A DNA stretch of 60,385 nucleotides. Source: CAZKYX01 sp964557125. Its GTDB lineage: Bacteria > Patescibacteriota > Microgenomatia > Levybacterales > GWA1-39-11. Positions 1 through 8,668 of the stretch are shown piece after piece; position 1 is the first letter of the stretch, and every line of letters begins with the position of its first letter. The translations under genes were made by a program, and so were the position numbers. The stretch spans positions 1 to 60,385 of the forward strand of contig CAZKYX010000005.1 in the NCBI GenBank assembly GCA_964557125.1, given 5' to 3'. Under the pieces are notes generated by a model that saw nothing but the letters and a program-made list of their open reading frames with translations, made no database searches and was not told the origin of the DNA.

Positions 1-41
1 AACCTCAAACGGCTGTTCTATGTCATTTGTTTGGTTAAAAA

Positions 42-1694
42 ATGGTAAAAAATATAGTCAAAAAAAGCATCTCTGCGTTAACACAAAAGCAGTCTAATAT
101 TTTCACTGCTGCTTTCTTTATTGTACTTACAACTATACTTGGACAAATTTTAGGGTTTTTAAAATACAGATTGTTGGTAGCAATTTTTGGTGCATCAAAT
201 GATTTAGGAGTGTTCTTGGCTGCATTTCGAATTCCTGATTTTCTTTTTCAGATTGTTATAGCTGGAGCACTAACTACTTCTTTTATACCCATATTTTCTG
301 AGTACCTTTCTCAGAATAAGAAAAAAGAGGCATACGAATTTACATCCGCTCTTATCTCATATGGGGTTGGAGTGTTTTTTCTGCTCTCACTCATCATCGT
401 AATATTTGCTCCTCAATTGTCTCATCTGGTTGCTCCAGGTTTTACTCCAGACCAAATAAATCTTATGGCTAATTTGATGAGGATAATTCAAATATCTCAG
501 TTCTTCTTTGTTGTTGGTATCATTTTTACGGGAGTACTTCAGTCGCATGAGCATTTTCTCATTCCTGGAATTGCATCGGCCTCTTACAATCTCGGAATCA
601 TAATTGGAATTCTTGTTTTTACATCTTGGCTTGGACTTGGTATTTACGGAGCAGTTGGAGGAGTTATGATTGGATCATTCTTCTTTGCATTGGTACAGCT
701 GCCGCTACTCAAAAGTTCTGGTTTTAGTTATCGAATCTCTTTTGAGATAAAAAGTGGTGTGGAGAAAATTGCCAGGCTTATGGTGCCTCGCTCATTAACA
801 CTGTTAGTTTCTCAAATCGCAATTACAGCAAATCTTTATTTTGCCTCTCTCATTTCAGCGAGAAGCATTGTTGTATTTGATCTTGCCCAAACACTGAGTA
901 TGGCGCCAGTTCTTCTTTTTGGTCAATCAATTGCGCAAGCAAGTTTTCCATCACTCTCGCTAAAAGCAAATAGTCATAAAGAGTTTGTCGATATATTTGT
1001 TTCATCGCTCAATCAAATATTATTTTTCACGTTGCCAATAAGTGCTCTTCTTGTAGTGTTAAGGATTCCTTTGGTAAGACTTTTTTTTGGAGCATCTAGA
1101 TTTGACTGGGATGCAACCGTTGCAACGGGGCTAACACTTTCTTTGCTAGGAATTTCTATTGCAGCACAATCTGTTATTTTCTTATTTTCGAGAGGATTCT
1201 TTGCTTTAAAGGATACAAAAACTCCATTTGTTATTACTCTGTTTTCAGTAATTGTGAACATTGTCCTCTCATACTACTGTGTCATTATTCAGAAAATGCC
1301 AGTCTATTCACTCGGTATCTCATTTACGGTTGGAAATATTATTAGTTTTGTCCTTTTGGTATTTGCACTTAATAGAAAAGTTTCGTTGCCAAAAATGAGA
1401 ATTCTAAAAAGTGTTACAAAAATTGCAATTGCGTCTCTTGTTATGGGAGTTGCGTTATATATCCCAATAAAGCTTTTGGACCAATTAGTATTTGATACAA
1501 CCCGTACAATAAATCTCTTTATGTTAACAAGTATTGCCTCGGCAATTGGGCTTTCTGCGTACATCTTTTTTACGTGGTTGCTTGACATAGAGCAGGCATA
1601 CTATATCATTGCTGTTGCCAAGCGTTTCCGTGACAGGAAGAATATTATAAGGCAAATTGGAGAATTATTAGATGGACCAAAACTTAATCCGTAA
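42..1694 (+). CDS. murJ: Lipid II flippase MurJ (MviN family)
   Basis: This 550-residue polytopic protein should flip the lipid-linked peptidoglycan precursor across the cytoplasmic membrane. Hydrophobic segments run through the whole length, consistent with the 14-helix MOP-exporter fold. The family's N-terminal signature is visible at residues 37-90: a GFLKYRLLVAIFGAS stretch, then AFRIPDF, then GALTTSFIPIFSE. The length is close to the usual 510-550. The ATG at 42 is the first in frame; no clear Shine-Dalgarno precedes it. The gene lies 50 nt upstream of lepA on the same strand. The family call is firm; lipid II as substrate is inferred from family membership. Confidence 0.93.
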   Translation: MVKNIVKKSISALTQKQSNIFTAAFFIVLTTILGQILGFLKYRLLVAIFGASNDLGVFLAAFRIPDFLFQIVIAGALTTSFIPIFSEYLSQNKKKEAYEFTSALISYGVGVFFLLSLIIVIFAPQLSHLVAPGFTPDQINLMANLMRIIQISQFFFVVGIIFTGVLQSHEHFLIPGIASASYNLGIIIGILVFTSWLGLGIYGAVGGVMIGSFFFALVQLPLLKSSGFSYRISFEIKSGVEKIARLMVPRSLTLLVSQIAITANLYFASLISARSIVVFDLAQTLSMAPVLLFGQSIAQASFPSLSLKANSHKEFVDIFVSSLNQILFFTLPISALLVVLRIPLVRLFFGASRFDWDATVATGLTLSLLGISIAAQSVIFLFSRGFFALKDTKTPFVITLFSVIVNIVLSYYCVIIQKMPVYSLGISFTVGNIISFVLLVFALNRKVSLPKMRILKSVTKIAIASLVMGVALYIPIKLLDQLVFDTTRTINLFMLTSIASAIGLSAYIFFTWLLDIEQAYYIIAVAKRFRDRKNIIRQIGELLDGPKLNP

Positions 1695-1732
1695 CTTTGC
1701 AATCATATTTCGCTTAACACATATAACCACGA

Positions 1733-1747
1733 AGGGAGGCAAGCATT
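1733..1747 (+). promoter_or_regulatory. Shine-Dalgarno and ATT start codon of lepA
   Basis: AGGGAGG at 1733-1739 is the best ribosome-binding site near the gene and has a normal 5-nt spacing to ATT at 1745-1747. No standard start codon is available between the upstream in-frame stop (1724) and the P-loop codons. ATT initiation is known for infC, where it makes translation sensitive to IF3; whether that applies here is inference. Confidence 0.6.
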
Positions 1748-3505
1748 AACAATATAAGAAACTTCGCGATAATAGCCCATGTTGATCATGGCAAGTCAAC
1801 ACTGGCTGATAGATTTCTAGCCATTACGGGTACTTTGTTTGGAAAAGATCTTGCGCAAGAACAATTTCTTGACTCAAATCCGATTTCTCGTGAGAGGGGT
1901 ATCACTATAAAGTTAGCCCCTGTTCACATGAAATATACCCTGAACGCTGTTAACTATACCCTTAACCTTATCGATACTCCTGGCCACGTTGATTTTTCTT
2001 ATGAAGTTGTCAGAACTCTTTATGCATGCGAAGGTGCCCTTCTTGTAGTTGATGCAACAAAAGGAATTCAAGCTCAAACCGTAAGTCACTATAATGTCGC
2101 CAAGAGTTTGGGACTTACTATTATTCCTGTTATTAACAAGGTTGACTTGGATAGTGCAGAAATTGAAAGGGTTGAGAATGAAATTATCGAGTCCTTTGGA
2201 TTTGCCAAAGAAGATATATATAAGATTTCAGCAAAATCAGGGCTTGGAGTAGAGGAGCTTATAGCAGGTCTGATAGAAAAAATTTCACCTCCCGAAAAGG
2301 GGAATAACGACACAACTCAAGCGCTTATTTTTGATTCAAAGTATGACGAGCACCGAGGAATTGTAATCTTTATGCGTCTTCGTAACGGAGAAATAAAAAA
2401 AGGAGACGAGGTAATGTTTTTGTCAGATAAGAGTCGCGCGCTTGTTATGGATGTTGGGTTTATGTCCCCACTTTACTCTTCTCAGGAAAGTATAAAAAAT
2501 GGAGATGTTGGATATGTAATTACGAATATTAAAGATATAACGCAGGCAAAAGTTGGAGATACAATAACAATTGCCAAAAATCCTGGAGTAGAACTTCCAG
2601 GGTACAAAGAGCAAAAGCCATTTGTTTTCCTCTCTATTTATCCAACCTCTTCTGCTGATTTTCAAAACTTGCGAAAGGCACTCTACTCATTAAAGCTTAC
2701 TGACGCAGCGCTTGCCGTGGCGCCCGACTACTCAACGATATTTGGCTCAGGATTTAGATGTGGATTTTTAGGACTTTTGCATGCACAAATTGTAATTGAG
2801 AGACTGGAGCGGGAATATAATATCGATTGTTTTACTGCTCCACCAAGTATTGTGTACAAAATTGATGGTGTTGAAATTTCAAGCCCCAAAGAATTTGATA
2901 TATCAAAAAACGATATTAAAGAGCCATTTATTTTGGGTGAAATATATACCCCAGCAGAACACCTTGGGAAAATTCTAGAACTTGTCTACTCGATGAGGGG
3001 TAGCGAGGGAGAGGTCTCATACTTTGGAACACAGGTTAGAGTAATGTTTGAAATGCCATTGGCGTCAATTGTGTATGACTTTTATGACAAATTAAAATCA
3101 GTATCAGCAGGATACGCATCGTTTGATTATGAATTTCTTGATTACAGAAATTCTGATTTAGAACGGGTAGATATTTCTGTGAACGATGTTATTGTGCCAG
3201 AGCTTTCCTTTATTGTTCATAAAAGCCAAGTGGAATCATTTGCGCGAAAAATTACAAAGGTACTTTCTGAAAATATTCCAAAACACAGTTTTCAAATTAC
3301 TGTTAGGGCACAGATTGGAATGCGAATTATCTCAAGTGAAAAAATTGGGGCCTATATGAAAGACGTTACTGCAAAATTATATGGGGGGGATCAGACAAGA
3401 AAAGATAAGTTACTCGATAAGCAAAAGGCTGGTAAGAAAAAGATGAAGTCGATTGGTAAGGTTAATGTTCCAAAAGAAGCATTTATGTCAGTACTGAAAA
3501 TATAG
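1745..3505 (+). CDS. lepA: Elongation factor 4 (LepA), apparent ATT start
   Basis: LepA is a ribosome-bound GTPase that back-translocates or remodels stalled ribosomes. The G domain is complete only if the gene starts near 1745: residues 11-19 read AHVDHGKST (P loop), followed by DTPGH (G3), NKVD (G4) and SAKSG (G5). The C-terminal GKKKMKSIGKVNVPKEAF motif is typical of LepA. The frame has a TAA at 1724-1726 and no ATG, GTG or TTG between it and the P loop; the first in-frame ATG (1835) would cut off the P loop. A strong Shine-Dalgarno (AGGGAGG, 1733-1739) sits 5 nt before an ATT at 1745, so I place the start there (586 residues, against about 600 in the family). A sequencing error is the alternative. 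The last 87 bases are duplicated downstream. Confidence 0.88.
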   Translation: MNNIRNFAIIAHVDHGKSTLADRFLAITGTLFGKDLAQEQFLDSNPISRERGITIKLAPVHMKYTLNAVNYTLNLIDTPGHVDFSYEVVRTLYACEGALLVVDATKGIQAQTVSHYNVAKSLGLTIIPVINKVDLDSAEIERVENEIIESFGFAKEDIYKISAKSGLGVEELIAGLIEKISPPEKGNNDTTQALIFDSKYDEHRGIVIFMRLRNGEIKKGDEVMFLSDKSRALVMDVGFMSPLYSSQESIKNGDVGYVITNIKDITQAKVGDTITIAKNPGVELPGYKEQKPFVFLSIYPTSSADFQNLRKALYSLKLTDAALAVAPDYSTIFGSGFRCGFLGLLHAQIVIERLEREYNIDCFTAPPSIVYKIDGVEISSPKEFDISKNDIKEPFILGEIYTPAEHLGKILELVYSMRGSEGEVSYFGTQVRVMFEMPLASIVYDFYDKLKSVSAGYASFDYEFLDYRNSDLERVDISVNDVIVPELSFIVHKSQVESFARKITKVLSENIPKHSFQITVRAQIGMRIISSEKIGAYMKDVTAKLYGGDQTRKDKLLDKQKAGKKKMKSIGKVNVPKEAFMSVLKI

Positions 3506-3620
3506 TCTTTTGCTTGCGTTTCTCTAGAGCCTAAAGCAAAAGGCTGGTAAGAAAAAGATGAAGTCGATTGGTAAGGTTAATGTTCCAAAAGAAGCATTTA
3601 TGTCAGTTTTGAAAATATAA
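3419..3620 (+). repeat. Partial tandem duplication of the lepA 3' end
   Basis: Bases 3419-3505 (last 29 codons of lepA including stop) recur at 3534-3620 with three mismatches: two in the 'gtac/gttt' stretch and the last base of the stop codon. A 28-base spacer at 3506-3533 separates the copies. The second copy keeps the reading pattern and its own stop, but is offset by 115 bases, so it is out of frame with lepA and has no start; it is a relic. The spacer begins with CTTTTGCTT (3507-3515), which pairs perfectly with AAGCAAAAG (3534-3542) at the start of copy 2, giving a 9-bp stem that could act as a weak terminator. Joining of two strain variants during assembly is possible. Confidence 0.85.
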
Positions 3621-3629
3621 CTTTTTAAA

Positions 3630-4808
3630 CTAAAGGGCGAGTAAGAAGATTCCTCCAAGTACTGCTAGAAGTATTGCTCCAAAGATTCCAAGGGACATTC
3701 CAATAGATCCACTTGCTGCAATGGTTGGAGTTGATGTTGGAGTGTCAGTTGCTGCAATCCCACTTGTTGGTGTCATCGTTGCAGAGTCCGTGCCACCAGT
3801 TATGGTTACGAGTTGAGAGCAGGAATTACTTATCCCGCCACTATTGTCAGTAAATACTAGTGAAGATGAGAAGTTACCCCCAGAAGTGTAGGTGTGGCTA
3901 AGTTCTGTAGTGACTGACGCCAAATTCATTCCAGTTGTTACATCTTGGACAGTCCCGTCCCCAAAGTTAAATGTAGCTTTTGCAACCAGCCCATCAGAGT
4001 CAGTACCAGTTCCTGAAAGGGTTAACGAGAATGGAGCGGTGCCAGACGCAGATGGGGAGGCAGTGAGCGTAGTGCATGTTGGCGCTACATTTGTAGCAGC
4101 AGTTGTTGGGGTAGCAGTTGCAGCTATCGCAGTTGTTGGGGTGGCGGTGGCAACCCCAGTAGTGGTTGTTGGAGTAGCGGTAGGGTCACCGCTATCCGTA
4201 GCAGCATCAGAAGGTGTGGGGGTGGTAGTTCCACCTGTACAAACCTCATCAGTTATTGCAACTTTTGCCGGAGTCGACCCAGCTGCTGTAAATACATTTT
4301 CAGTGAGTCCGTCAGATTCATAATTAACGGAAACCACTTTTGTTTTGAGGGTGTCAATGGTAATTTCTGAAGGCACGGTACCCGTTTTGTCTAAGGGAAT
4401 TATTTTAATCGTCGCAACATCAGTTGTTGTTCTAATAGCTTTATCTACATCAATACCGGTTGAAAGTTGAAAAGTGGCTATCCCACCTGACACAACAGGG
4501 GGCTTGAGGATCTGTGGAAATGCAGTCGAATTGGGTGTAATTTCCAAGTTAATTTTTGCTGGGTCATAATTAATGGTTATATCTACTGTTCCCAAAACAT
4601 TTTGACCTGGGTTAACCTGCAATATAGTGGTTGGATTGGTGCACATATTTCCTACCATGCTTATATTTGAAAATGAAAGTGTGGTTGTCGGAGCAGCTTT
4701 GCTTCTTAAATCTTGTTGACGGCTTACAAACCAAAGCGTGAGCGGAATTGCTAAGACTATGAGCGCAACGTTGCCGAATATAAAGAATTTATTTTTAAGA
4801 AGTTTCAT
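3630..4808 (-). CDS. Surface protein: cohesin-like and PKD domains, Thr/Pro linkers, C-terminal anchor
   Basis: A 392-residue exported protein. A hydrophobic signal or anchor lies at about residues 10-28. Residues 40-190 look like a cohesin or carbohydrate-binding-type beta sandwich (alternating strands with the phrase GTVDITINYDPAKINLEI). Next comes a linker of Ala/Thr/Pro repeats (about 195-245), then a PKD-like domain (about 246-345) with the typical FNFGDGT and SHTYTSGG motifs. A second Thr/Pro linker and a C-terminal hydrophobic helix (about 372-392) follow, with no LPXTG motif. The layout suggests a wall- or membrane-tethered adhesion protein. It is transcribed alone, convergent to lepA. 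The domain calls come from pattern reading and the exact function is unknown. Confidence 0.75.
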   Translation of the reverse strand: MKLLKNKFFIFGNVALIVLAIPLTLWFVSRQQDLRSKAAPTTTLSFSNISMVGNMCTNPTTILQVNPGQNVLGTVDITINYDPAKINLEITPNSTAFPQILKPPVVSGGIATFQLSTGIDVDKAIRTTTDVATIKIIPLDKTGTVPSEITIDTLKTKVVSVNYESDGLTENVFTAAGSTPAKVAITDEVCTGGTTTPTPSDAATDSGDPTATPTTTTGVATATPTTAIAATATPTTAATNVAPTCTTLTASPSASGTAPFSLTLSGTGTDSDGLVAKATFNFGDGTVQDVTTGMNLASVTTELSHTYTSGGNFSSSLVFTDNSGGISNSCSQLVTITGGTDSATMTPTSGIAATDTPTSTPTIAASGSIGMSLGIFGAILLAVLGGIFLLAL

Positions 4809-4926
4809 TTGTTTTGACTATCAATATTTTCTAACAACAAACCACAGGCCTACACCTGTACATCTTTAACTAGCGTAGAAGATTTTCCAGCCATTTGCAA
4901 TATATCGTAATAAATTTGTGCCCAAC

Positions 4927-4967
4927 TTAGCAGATGGGTTGACAAATTGATAACAATTTTGTATAAA
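4927..4967 (+). promoter_or_regulatory. groESL promoter with degenerate CIRCE operator
   Basis: A perfect TTGACA (4939-4944) is followed after 17 bases by TATAAA (4962-4967). Overlapping the -35 box is TTAGCAGAT (4927-4935), nine bases, then AATTGATAA (4945-4953). Each arm matches 6 of 9 positions of the CIRCE consensus TTAGCACTC-N9-GAGTGCTAA, and the 9-base spacing is exact. HrcA, the CIRCE repressor, is encoded at 18513. The promoter is well supported; the operator is a weak match. Confidence 0.6.
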
Positions 4968-5006
4968 TATCAACGCCCACGAAAGAAATTCAGACAAAAT
5001 AATAAT

Positions 5007-5315
5007 ATGGCAAAAACAACCAATTCAAATATCCGACCACTTTTTTCAAATGTTTTGGTAAAGCCTCTTGAGGCAGAAACCACTACCGCTAGCGGCATTA
5101 TTATTCCTGATACAGCAAAAGAACAACAATCAACTGTTGGATATGTTATGGCAATTGGAGAAGGAAAGATATTGCCTGAAGGTGATAGAGAGGCAATTGC
5201 TGTAAAGGTTGGGGATAAAGTAATGTACAAAAAGTGGGGTGGAAATGAGATAAAGGTGGATAACGCTGAATGGACGATTGTCGATCACAAAGATATTTTG
5301 GCAATCGTTGAATAA
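5007..5315 (+). CDS. groES: Co-chaperonin GroES
   Basis: GroES caps the GroEL ring and closes the folding chamber. The frame is open from 4947, but the ATG at 5007 gives a standard 102-residue protein beginning MAKTTNSNIRPLF, and it lies about 34 nt downstream of the likely transcription start; the longer start would fall inside the promoter. Recognisable are the N-terminal PLFSNVLVKPLE strand, the mobile loop around ETTTASGIIIPDTAKE, and the GDKVMYKKWGG and DILAIVE ends. It is followed after 8 nt by groEL, the classical two-gene operon. A degenerate CIRCE upstream suggests HrcA control. Confidence 0.95.
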   Translation: MAKTTNSNIRPLFSNVLVKPLEAETTTASGIIIPDTAKEQQSTVGYVMAIGEGKILPEGDREAIAVKVGDKVMYKKWGGNEIKVDNAEWTIVDHKDILAIVE

Positions 5316-5323
5316 AAAATATT

Positions 5324-7128
5324 ATGGCAAAACAAATTAAATACGGAGAAGATGCGCGAAAGGCTTTAAAAGCTGGGGTAGATAAATTGGCTGATGCAGT
5401 TGTTACAACTCTTGGTCCTAAGGGACGCAATGTTGCAATTGATAAAAAATGGGGAGCACCAAATGTTATTCATGATGGTGTGTCAGTTGCCAAAGAAATC
5501 GAGCTTGAAGATCCATTTGAAAATATGGGTGCGCAACTTGTGAAAGAAGCCGCTTCAAAAACAAACGATGTAGCTGGAGATGGAACAACAACTGCTACTC
5601 TTCTTGCAAAATCCATAATCGACTTTGGTTTTAAGGCTGTAAGCTCCGGTGCAAACCCAATGATTCTAAAAGTTGGAATGGAAAAGGCTGTTGAGACTGT
5701 GATTGGTGAGATTAAGAAGATGACAAAAGAAGTAAAAGGGGACGATGTTCTTAAAGTTGCTACAATTTCAGCTCAAAACGATGAAATTGGAACATTAATT
5801 GGAGAGGCTTTGGAAAAAGTCGGAAAAGACGGAATCGTAACGGTTGAAGAAGGACGGGGCATTGAATCATCAATTGATTACAAAGAGGGAATGGAGTTTG
5901 ATAAGGGATATGCATCTGCATACTTTGTTACAAATTCTGAAAATATGGTTTCTGAAATTGAGGATGCACATATTCTTATTACCGATAAGAAAATTTCAAG
6001 CCTTCAAGAACTTCTTCCTTTTCTTGAAAATTTTGTAAAAGTTAGCAAAAATTTAGTTATTATTGCTGATGATATTGAAGGTGAAGCACTTACTACTCTG
6101 GTTCTCAATAAATTGCGAGGTACCTTTAACGTGTTGGCTGTCAAAGCTCCCGGATTTGGAGATAGACGAAAGGCAATGCTTGAAGATATAGCTCTTTTAA
6201 CAGGTGGAACAGTTATTTCAGATGATACGGGCATGAAGTTTGATACCGTAAAGATTGAAGACTGTGGAAGAGCGGACAGAGTGCGTGCAACAAACGAGTC
6301 TACACAAATAATTGGAGGTAAGGGAAGTAAGAAAGATGTTGTATATAGAATTGAAGCTTTGAAAAAGGAGATTTCAAAAGCAACTTCTGATTTTGATAAA
6401 GAAAAACTTCAAGAGAGACTCGCAAAAATGGCAGGCGGAGTTGCTGTTATAAATGTAGGAGCTGCAACAGAGATTGAAATGAAAGAGAAAAAAGAGCGAG
6501 TAATTGACGCAGTTGCTGCAACAAAGGCTGCTCTTGAGGAGGGTATTGTTCCTGGTGGTGGAGTAACGCTTCTTAAAGCACGGGTACCACTTCTAAAATT
6601 GAAAGAAACACTTATTATTCCTGACCAAAAATTGGGAGTTGATATTCTTTACCAAGCATTGGGTGAGCCAACAAAGTGGATTGTTAAAAATGCTGGGGAG
6701 GACCCAGGTCTTATTCTTTCAAAAATTGAAGAAGGAAAAACATCTGACTTTGGATTTAATGTCGCGACAATGAAGTATGGCTCTATGCTTGAAGCTGGGA
6801 TTATTGATCCTGCAAAAGTTACCAAGTCTGCAGTACAAAATGCTGCAAGCGTTGGCATGATGGTTCTTACAACTGAAGCACTCGTTACTGACCTTCCTGA
6901 NNNNNNNNNNNNNNNNNNNNNNNNNNNNNNNNNNNNNNNNNNNNNNNNNNNNNNNNNNNNNNNNNNNNNNNNNNNNNNNNNNNNNNNNNNNNNNNNNNNN
7001 CAAGCGTTGGCATGATGGTTCTTACAACTGAAGCACTCGTTACTGACCTTCCTGAAAAAGGTTCTTCGCCAGCGGGCGGTATGGGCGGCGGAATGCCAGG
7101 CATGGGCATGGGCGGTATGGACTACTAA
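5324..7128 (+). CDS. groEL: Chaperonin GroEL, interrupted by an artificial assembly gap
   Basis: GroEL forms the ATP-driven double ring that folds proteins with GroES. ATP-site motifs are present: TLGPKGRNV (about residue 29) and GDGTTTATLL (about 86); the VGAATEIEMKEKKER stretch is typical. As deposited, 100 N at 6901-7000 break the frame. Bases 6846-6900 and 7001-7055 are identical, and removing one copy plus the N (155 bases) restores the frame exactly. It then reads through LPEKGSSPAGG into a classic Gly/Met tail ending GMGGMDY and the TAA at 7126-7128. The corrected protein has 549 residues, a normal GroEL length. The gene itself is not broken. Confidence 0.96.
6846..7055. other. 100-N gap flanked by an exact 55-base duplication
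   Basis: The N run covers 6901-7000. The 55 bases before it (6846-6900) equal the 55 bases after it (7001-7055). This is what two contig ends sharing a k-mer-sized overlap look like when scaffolded with a default gap. No sequence appears to be missing. Confidence 0.93.
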
Positions 7129-7192
7129 TCTTCGATTTTTTTGTAATCTACATTACAGAGTTAGAGCACTTTTTTTAATACATTATTCTCAC

Positions 7193-7750
7193 ATGGCAGA
7201 ACGAGAATATCAGTTAGCCCTACAAGGATTACGAAACCCAGAACTTCAAGCAAAAGACACCCTTTTTAAAAATCTTCTCTCAGAACATTACGAGCCACAT
7301 CTTGCAACTCCTCTTGCAGAAATACTTACCGATTTTGAAAAACTGACCAGCGAGGTAACAAATGGACAAGCTGAAATTGCAGTAGGCATTGTTGAAGATG
7401 AGGTGAGTGGTGAAAAATCACTATCTGCGCGAGCATTTGTTGAAGAAACAGAAAAACATGCAGAAATTGTAGAAAGGTTTGGAAAAGCAAAAGACAACAA
7501 TGAGGGAACAAATATAATGCTTGAAGGATTTTTTGAATCGAGCTCAATGGACAACTCACATATGAAGATTGCCAATGCAGTTTCAAAGATTTTTTATCCA
7601 AAGTTTAAATCAATAGGACTTCAGGACGATGTTTTTTTGTCAGTTTTTCCGCTTCGAAGAAACAGGAACGAAGCCCAATACAATAAAGCTGAAATTCTCG
7701 AAGCAGTTATAAAAGAACCTGGCAAGAAGACCACAATTATTTACTCTTAA
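7193..7750 (+). CDS. Hypothetical protein, 185 residues
   Basis: I do not recognise this protein. It is soluble, without signal peptide or membrane helix, rich in Glu and Lys, and probably mixed alpha/beta: an N-terminal helical half (residues 1-60) and strand-like stretches such as EIAVGIVEDEV and KKTTIIYS at the C terminus. It sits between groEL and tatD on the same strand. A -10-like TACATT (7179-7184) ends 8 nt before the ATG, and no Shine-Dalgarno is visible, so the transcript may be leaderless. Codon use resembles the neighbours and there is no sign of transfer. Function unknown. Confidence 0.75.
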   Translation: MAEREYQLALQGLRNPELQAKDTLFKNLLSEHYEPHLATPLAEILTDFEKLTSEVTNGQAEIAVGIVEDEVSGEKSLSARAFVEETEKHAEIVERFGKAKDNNEGTNIMLEGFFESSSMDNSHMKIANAVSKIFYPKFKSIGLQDDVFLSVFPLRRNRNEAQYNKAEILEAVIKEPGKKTTIIYS

Positions 7751-7779
7751 TCCCTCCATTAAAATTTAGGTTCTCTTGG

Positions 7780-7795
7780 TACAATAGAGGATATG
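7780..7795 (+). promoter_or_regulatory. -10 box close to the tatD start
   Basis: TACAAT (7780-7785) ends 7 nt before the ATG at 7793, which would place transcription initiation at or next to the start codon. The -35 region is weak (CCATTA at 17-nt spacing). AGAGG lies only 2 nt before the ATG, too close to serve as a normal ribosome-binding site. Confidence 0.5.
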
Positions 7796-8668
7796 TTAGA
7801 TGCGCATTGTCACATGCAATTTGAGAAGTTTGAGACCGACGCAGATGAGGTTATCAGGCAGGCTTTTTTTAAGGGGCTTACACACCTAGTCAACACTGGT
7901 ACTTCAATTGATTCGAGCCAAAAAGCAATTAGCTTTGCAGAAAAGTATGACAACACCTATGCAATAGTTGGTATTCATCCACACCACGCTGATAAGTCTG
8001 ATGCCTTGCGTTTCTCGACTTCGCCTGCGAGCCTAAAAACAGATGAAAAATATGAAGGGTTGCCTCCAGAAAATTGGCTTGCGCAACTAGAAGAATTAGC
8101 AAAGCACGAAAAAGTTATTGGAATTGGAGAAATTGGGATGGATTTTTGGAATTATCGGACAAATGGAGTAGTGCCTGTTGAATTGCAAGAGGATGCCTTT
8201 CGAAAGCAAATCGAACTCTCTATAAAGTTAAGTTTACCTCTGCAAATTCACACAAGACTTGCGTGGGATGAAACTCTTAAAATACTTTCAGATTATAAAA
8301 AAGACTTTCAAACTATTCCCGGGATGTTTCATTGTTTTTCGGGAAGCATTAAGTTTACGAAAAAAGTTTTAGAGTTAGGATTTCTTGTTGGATTTGACGG
8401 GAATATAACCTATGGAGGGATTCCTCCAGGGGAAGAGACTGCATTAGTTGATCTTGTAAGGTATGTGCCTGTGGACAGAATACTTACAGAGACTGACAGC
8501 CCGTTCTTAAGCCCTATTCCGCTAAGGGGTCAAAGAAATACTCCAAGTAATATTTCTTACATTCTTGAATTCATTGCAAAGGAAAAAGGCATAAACTATA
8601 ATATCCTTGAGGCTCAAGTTGAAAAAAACTTCGCGTCTTTATTTACCAAAACGTCTTCCCATGCATAG
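7793..8668 (+). CDS. tatD: TatD-family metal-dependent deoxyribonuclease
   Basis: TatD-family TIM-barrel hydrolase, expected to act as a 3'-5' DNA exonuclease in repair. Metal ligands are in place: the N-terminal HxH of DAHCHM (H5, H7), the Glu of IGEIGMDFW, His in QIHTRLAWDE, His in FHCFSGS and Asp in TETDSPFLSP. The length of 291 residues is a little above the usual 255-265. The excess sits at about residues 66-90, where a polar insert (DALRFSTSPASLKTDEKYEG) separates IHPHHA from LPENW. The DNA of this insert resembles the spacer after lepA (see findings). The 3' end overlaps the next gene by 8 nt. The family is certain; the substrate is inferred. Confidence 0.92.
   Translation: MLDAHCHMQFEKFETDADEVIRQAFFKGLTHLVNTGTSIDSSQKAISFAEKYDNTYAIVGIHPHHADKSDALRFSTSPASLKTDEKYEGLPPENWLAQLEELAKHEKVIGIGEIGMDFWNYRTNGVVPVELQEDAFRKQIELSIKLSLPLQIHTRLAWDETLKILSDYKKDFQTIPGMFHCFSGSIKFTKKVLELGFLVGFDGNITYGGIPPGEETALVDLVRYVPVDRILTETDSPFLSPIPLRGQRNTPSNISYILEFIAKEKGINYNILEAQVEKNFASLFTKTSSHA

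Noticed and set aside
3892..4323. Plus-strand open frame of 143 codons, Val/Ala-rich
   Set aside because: It is the antisense of the Thr/Pro-repeat linker of the surface protein at 3630-4808; low-complexity repeats create long antisense frames.
8607..8660. Upstream extension of the glycosyltransferase into tatD
   Set aside because: It overlaps conserved tatD coding sequence by 62 nt; the ATG at 8661 is sufficient and coupled to the tatD stop.
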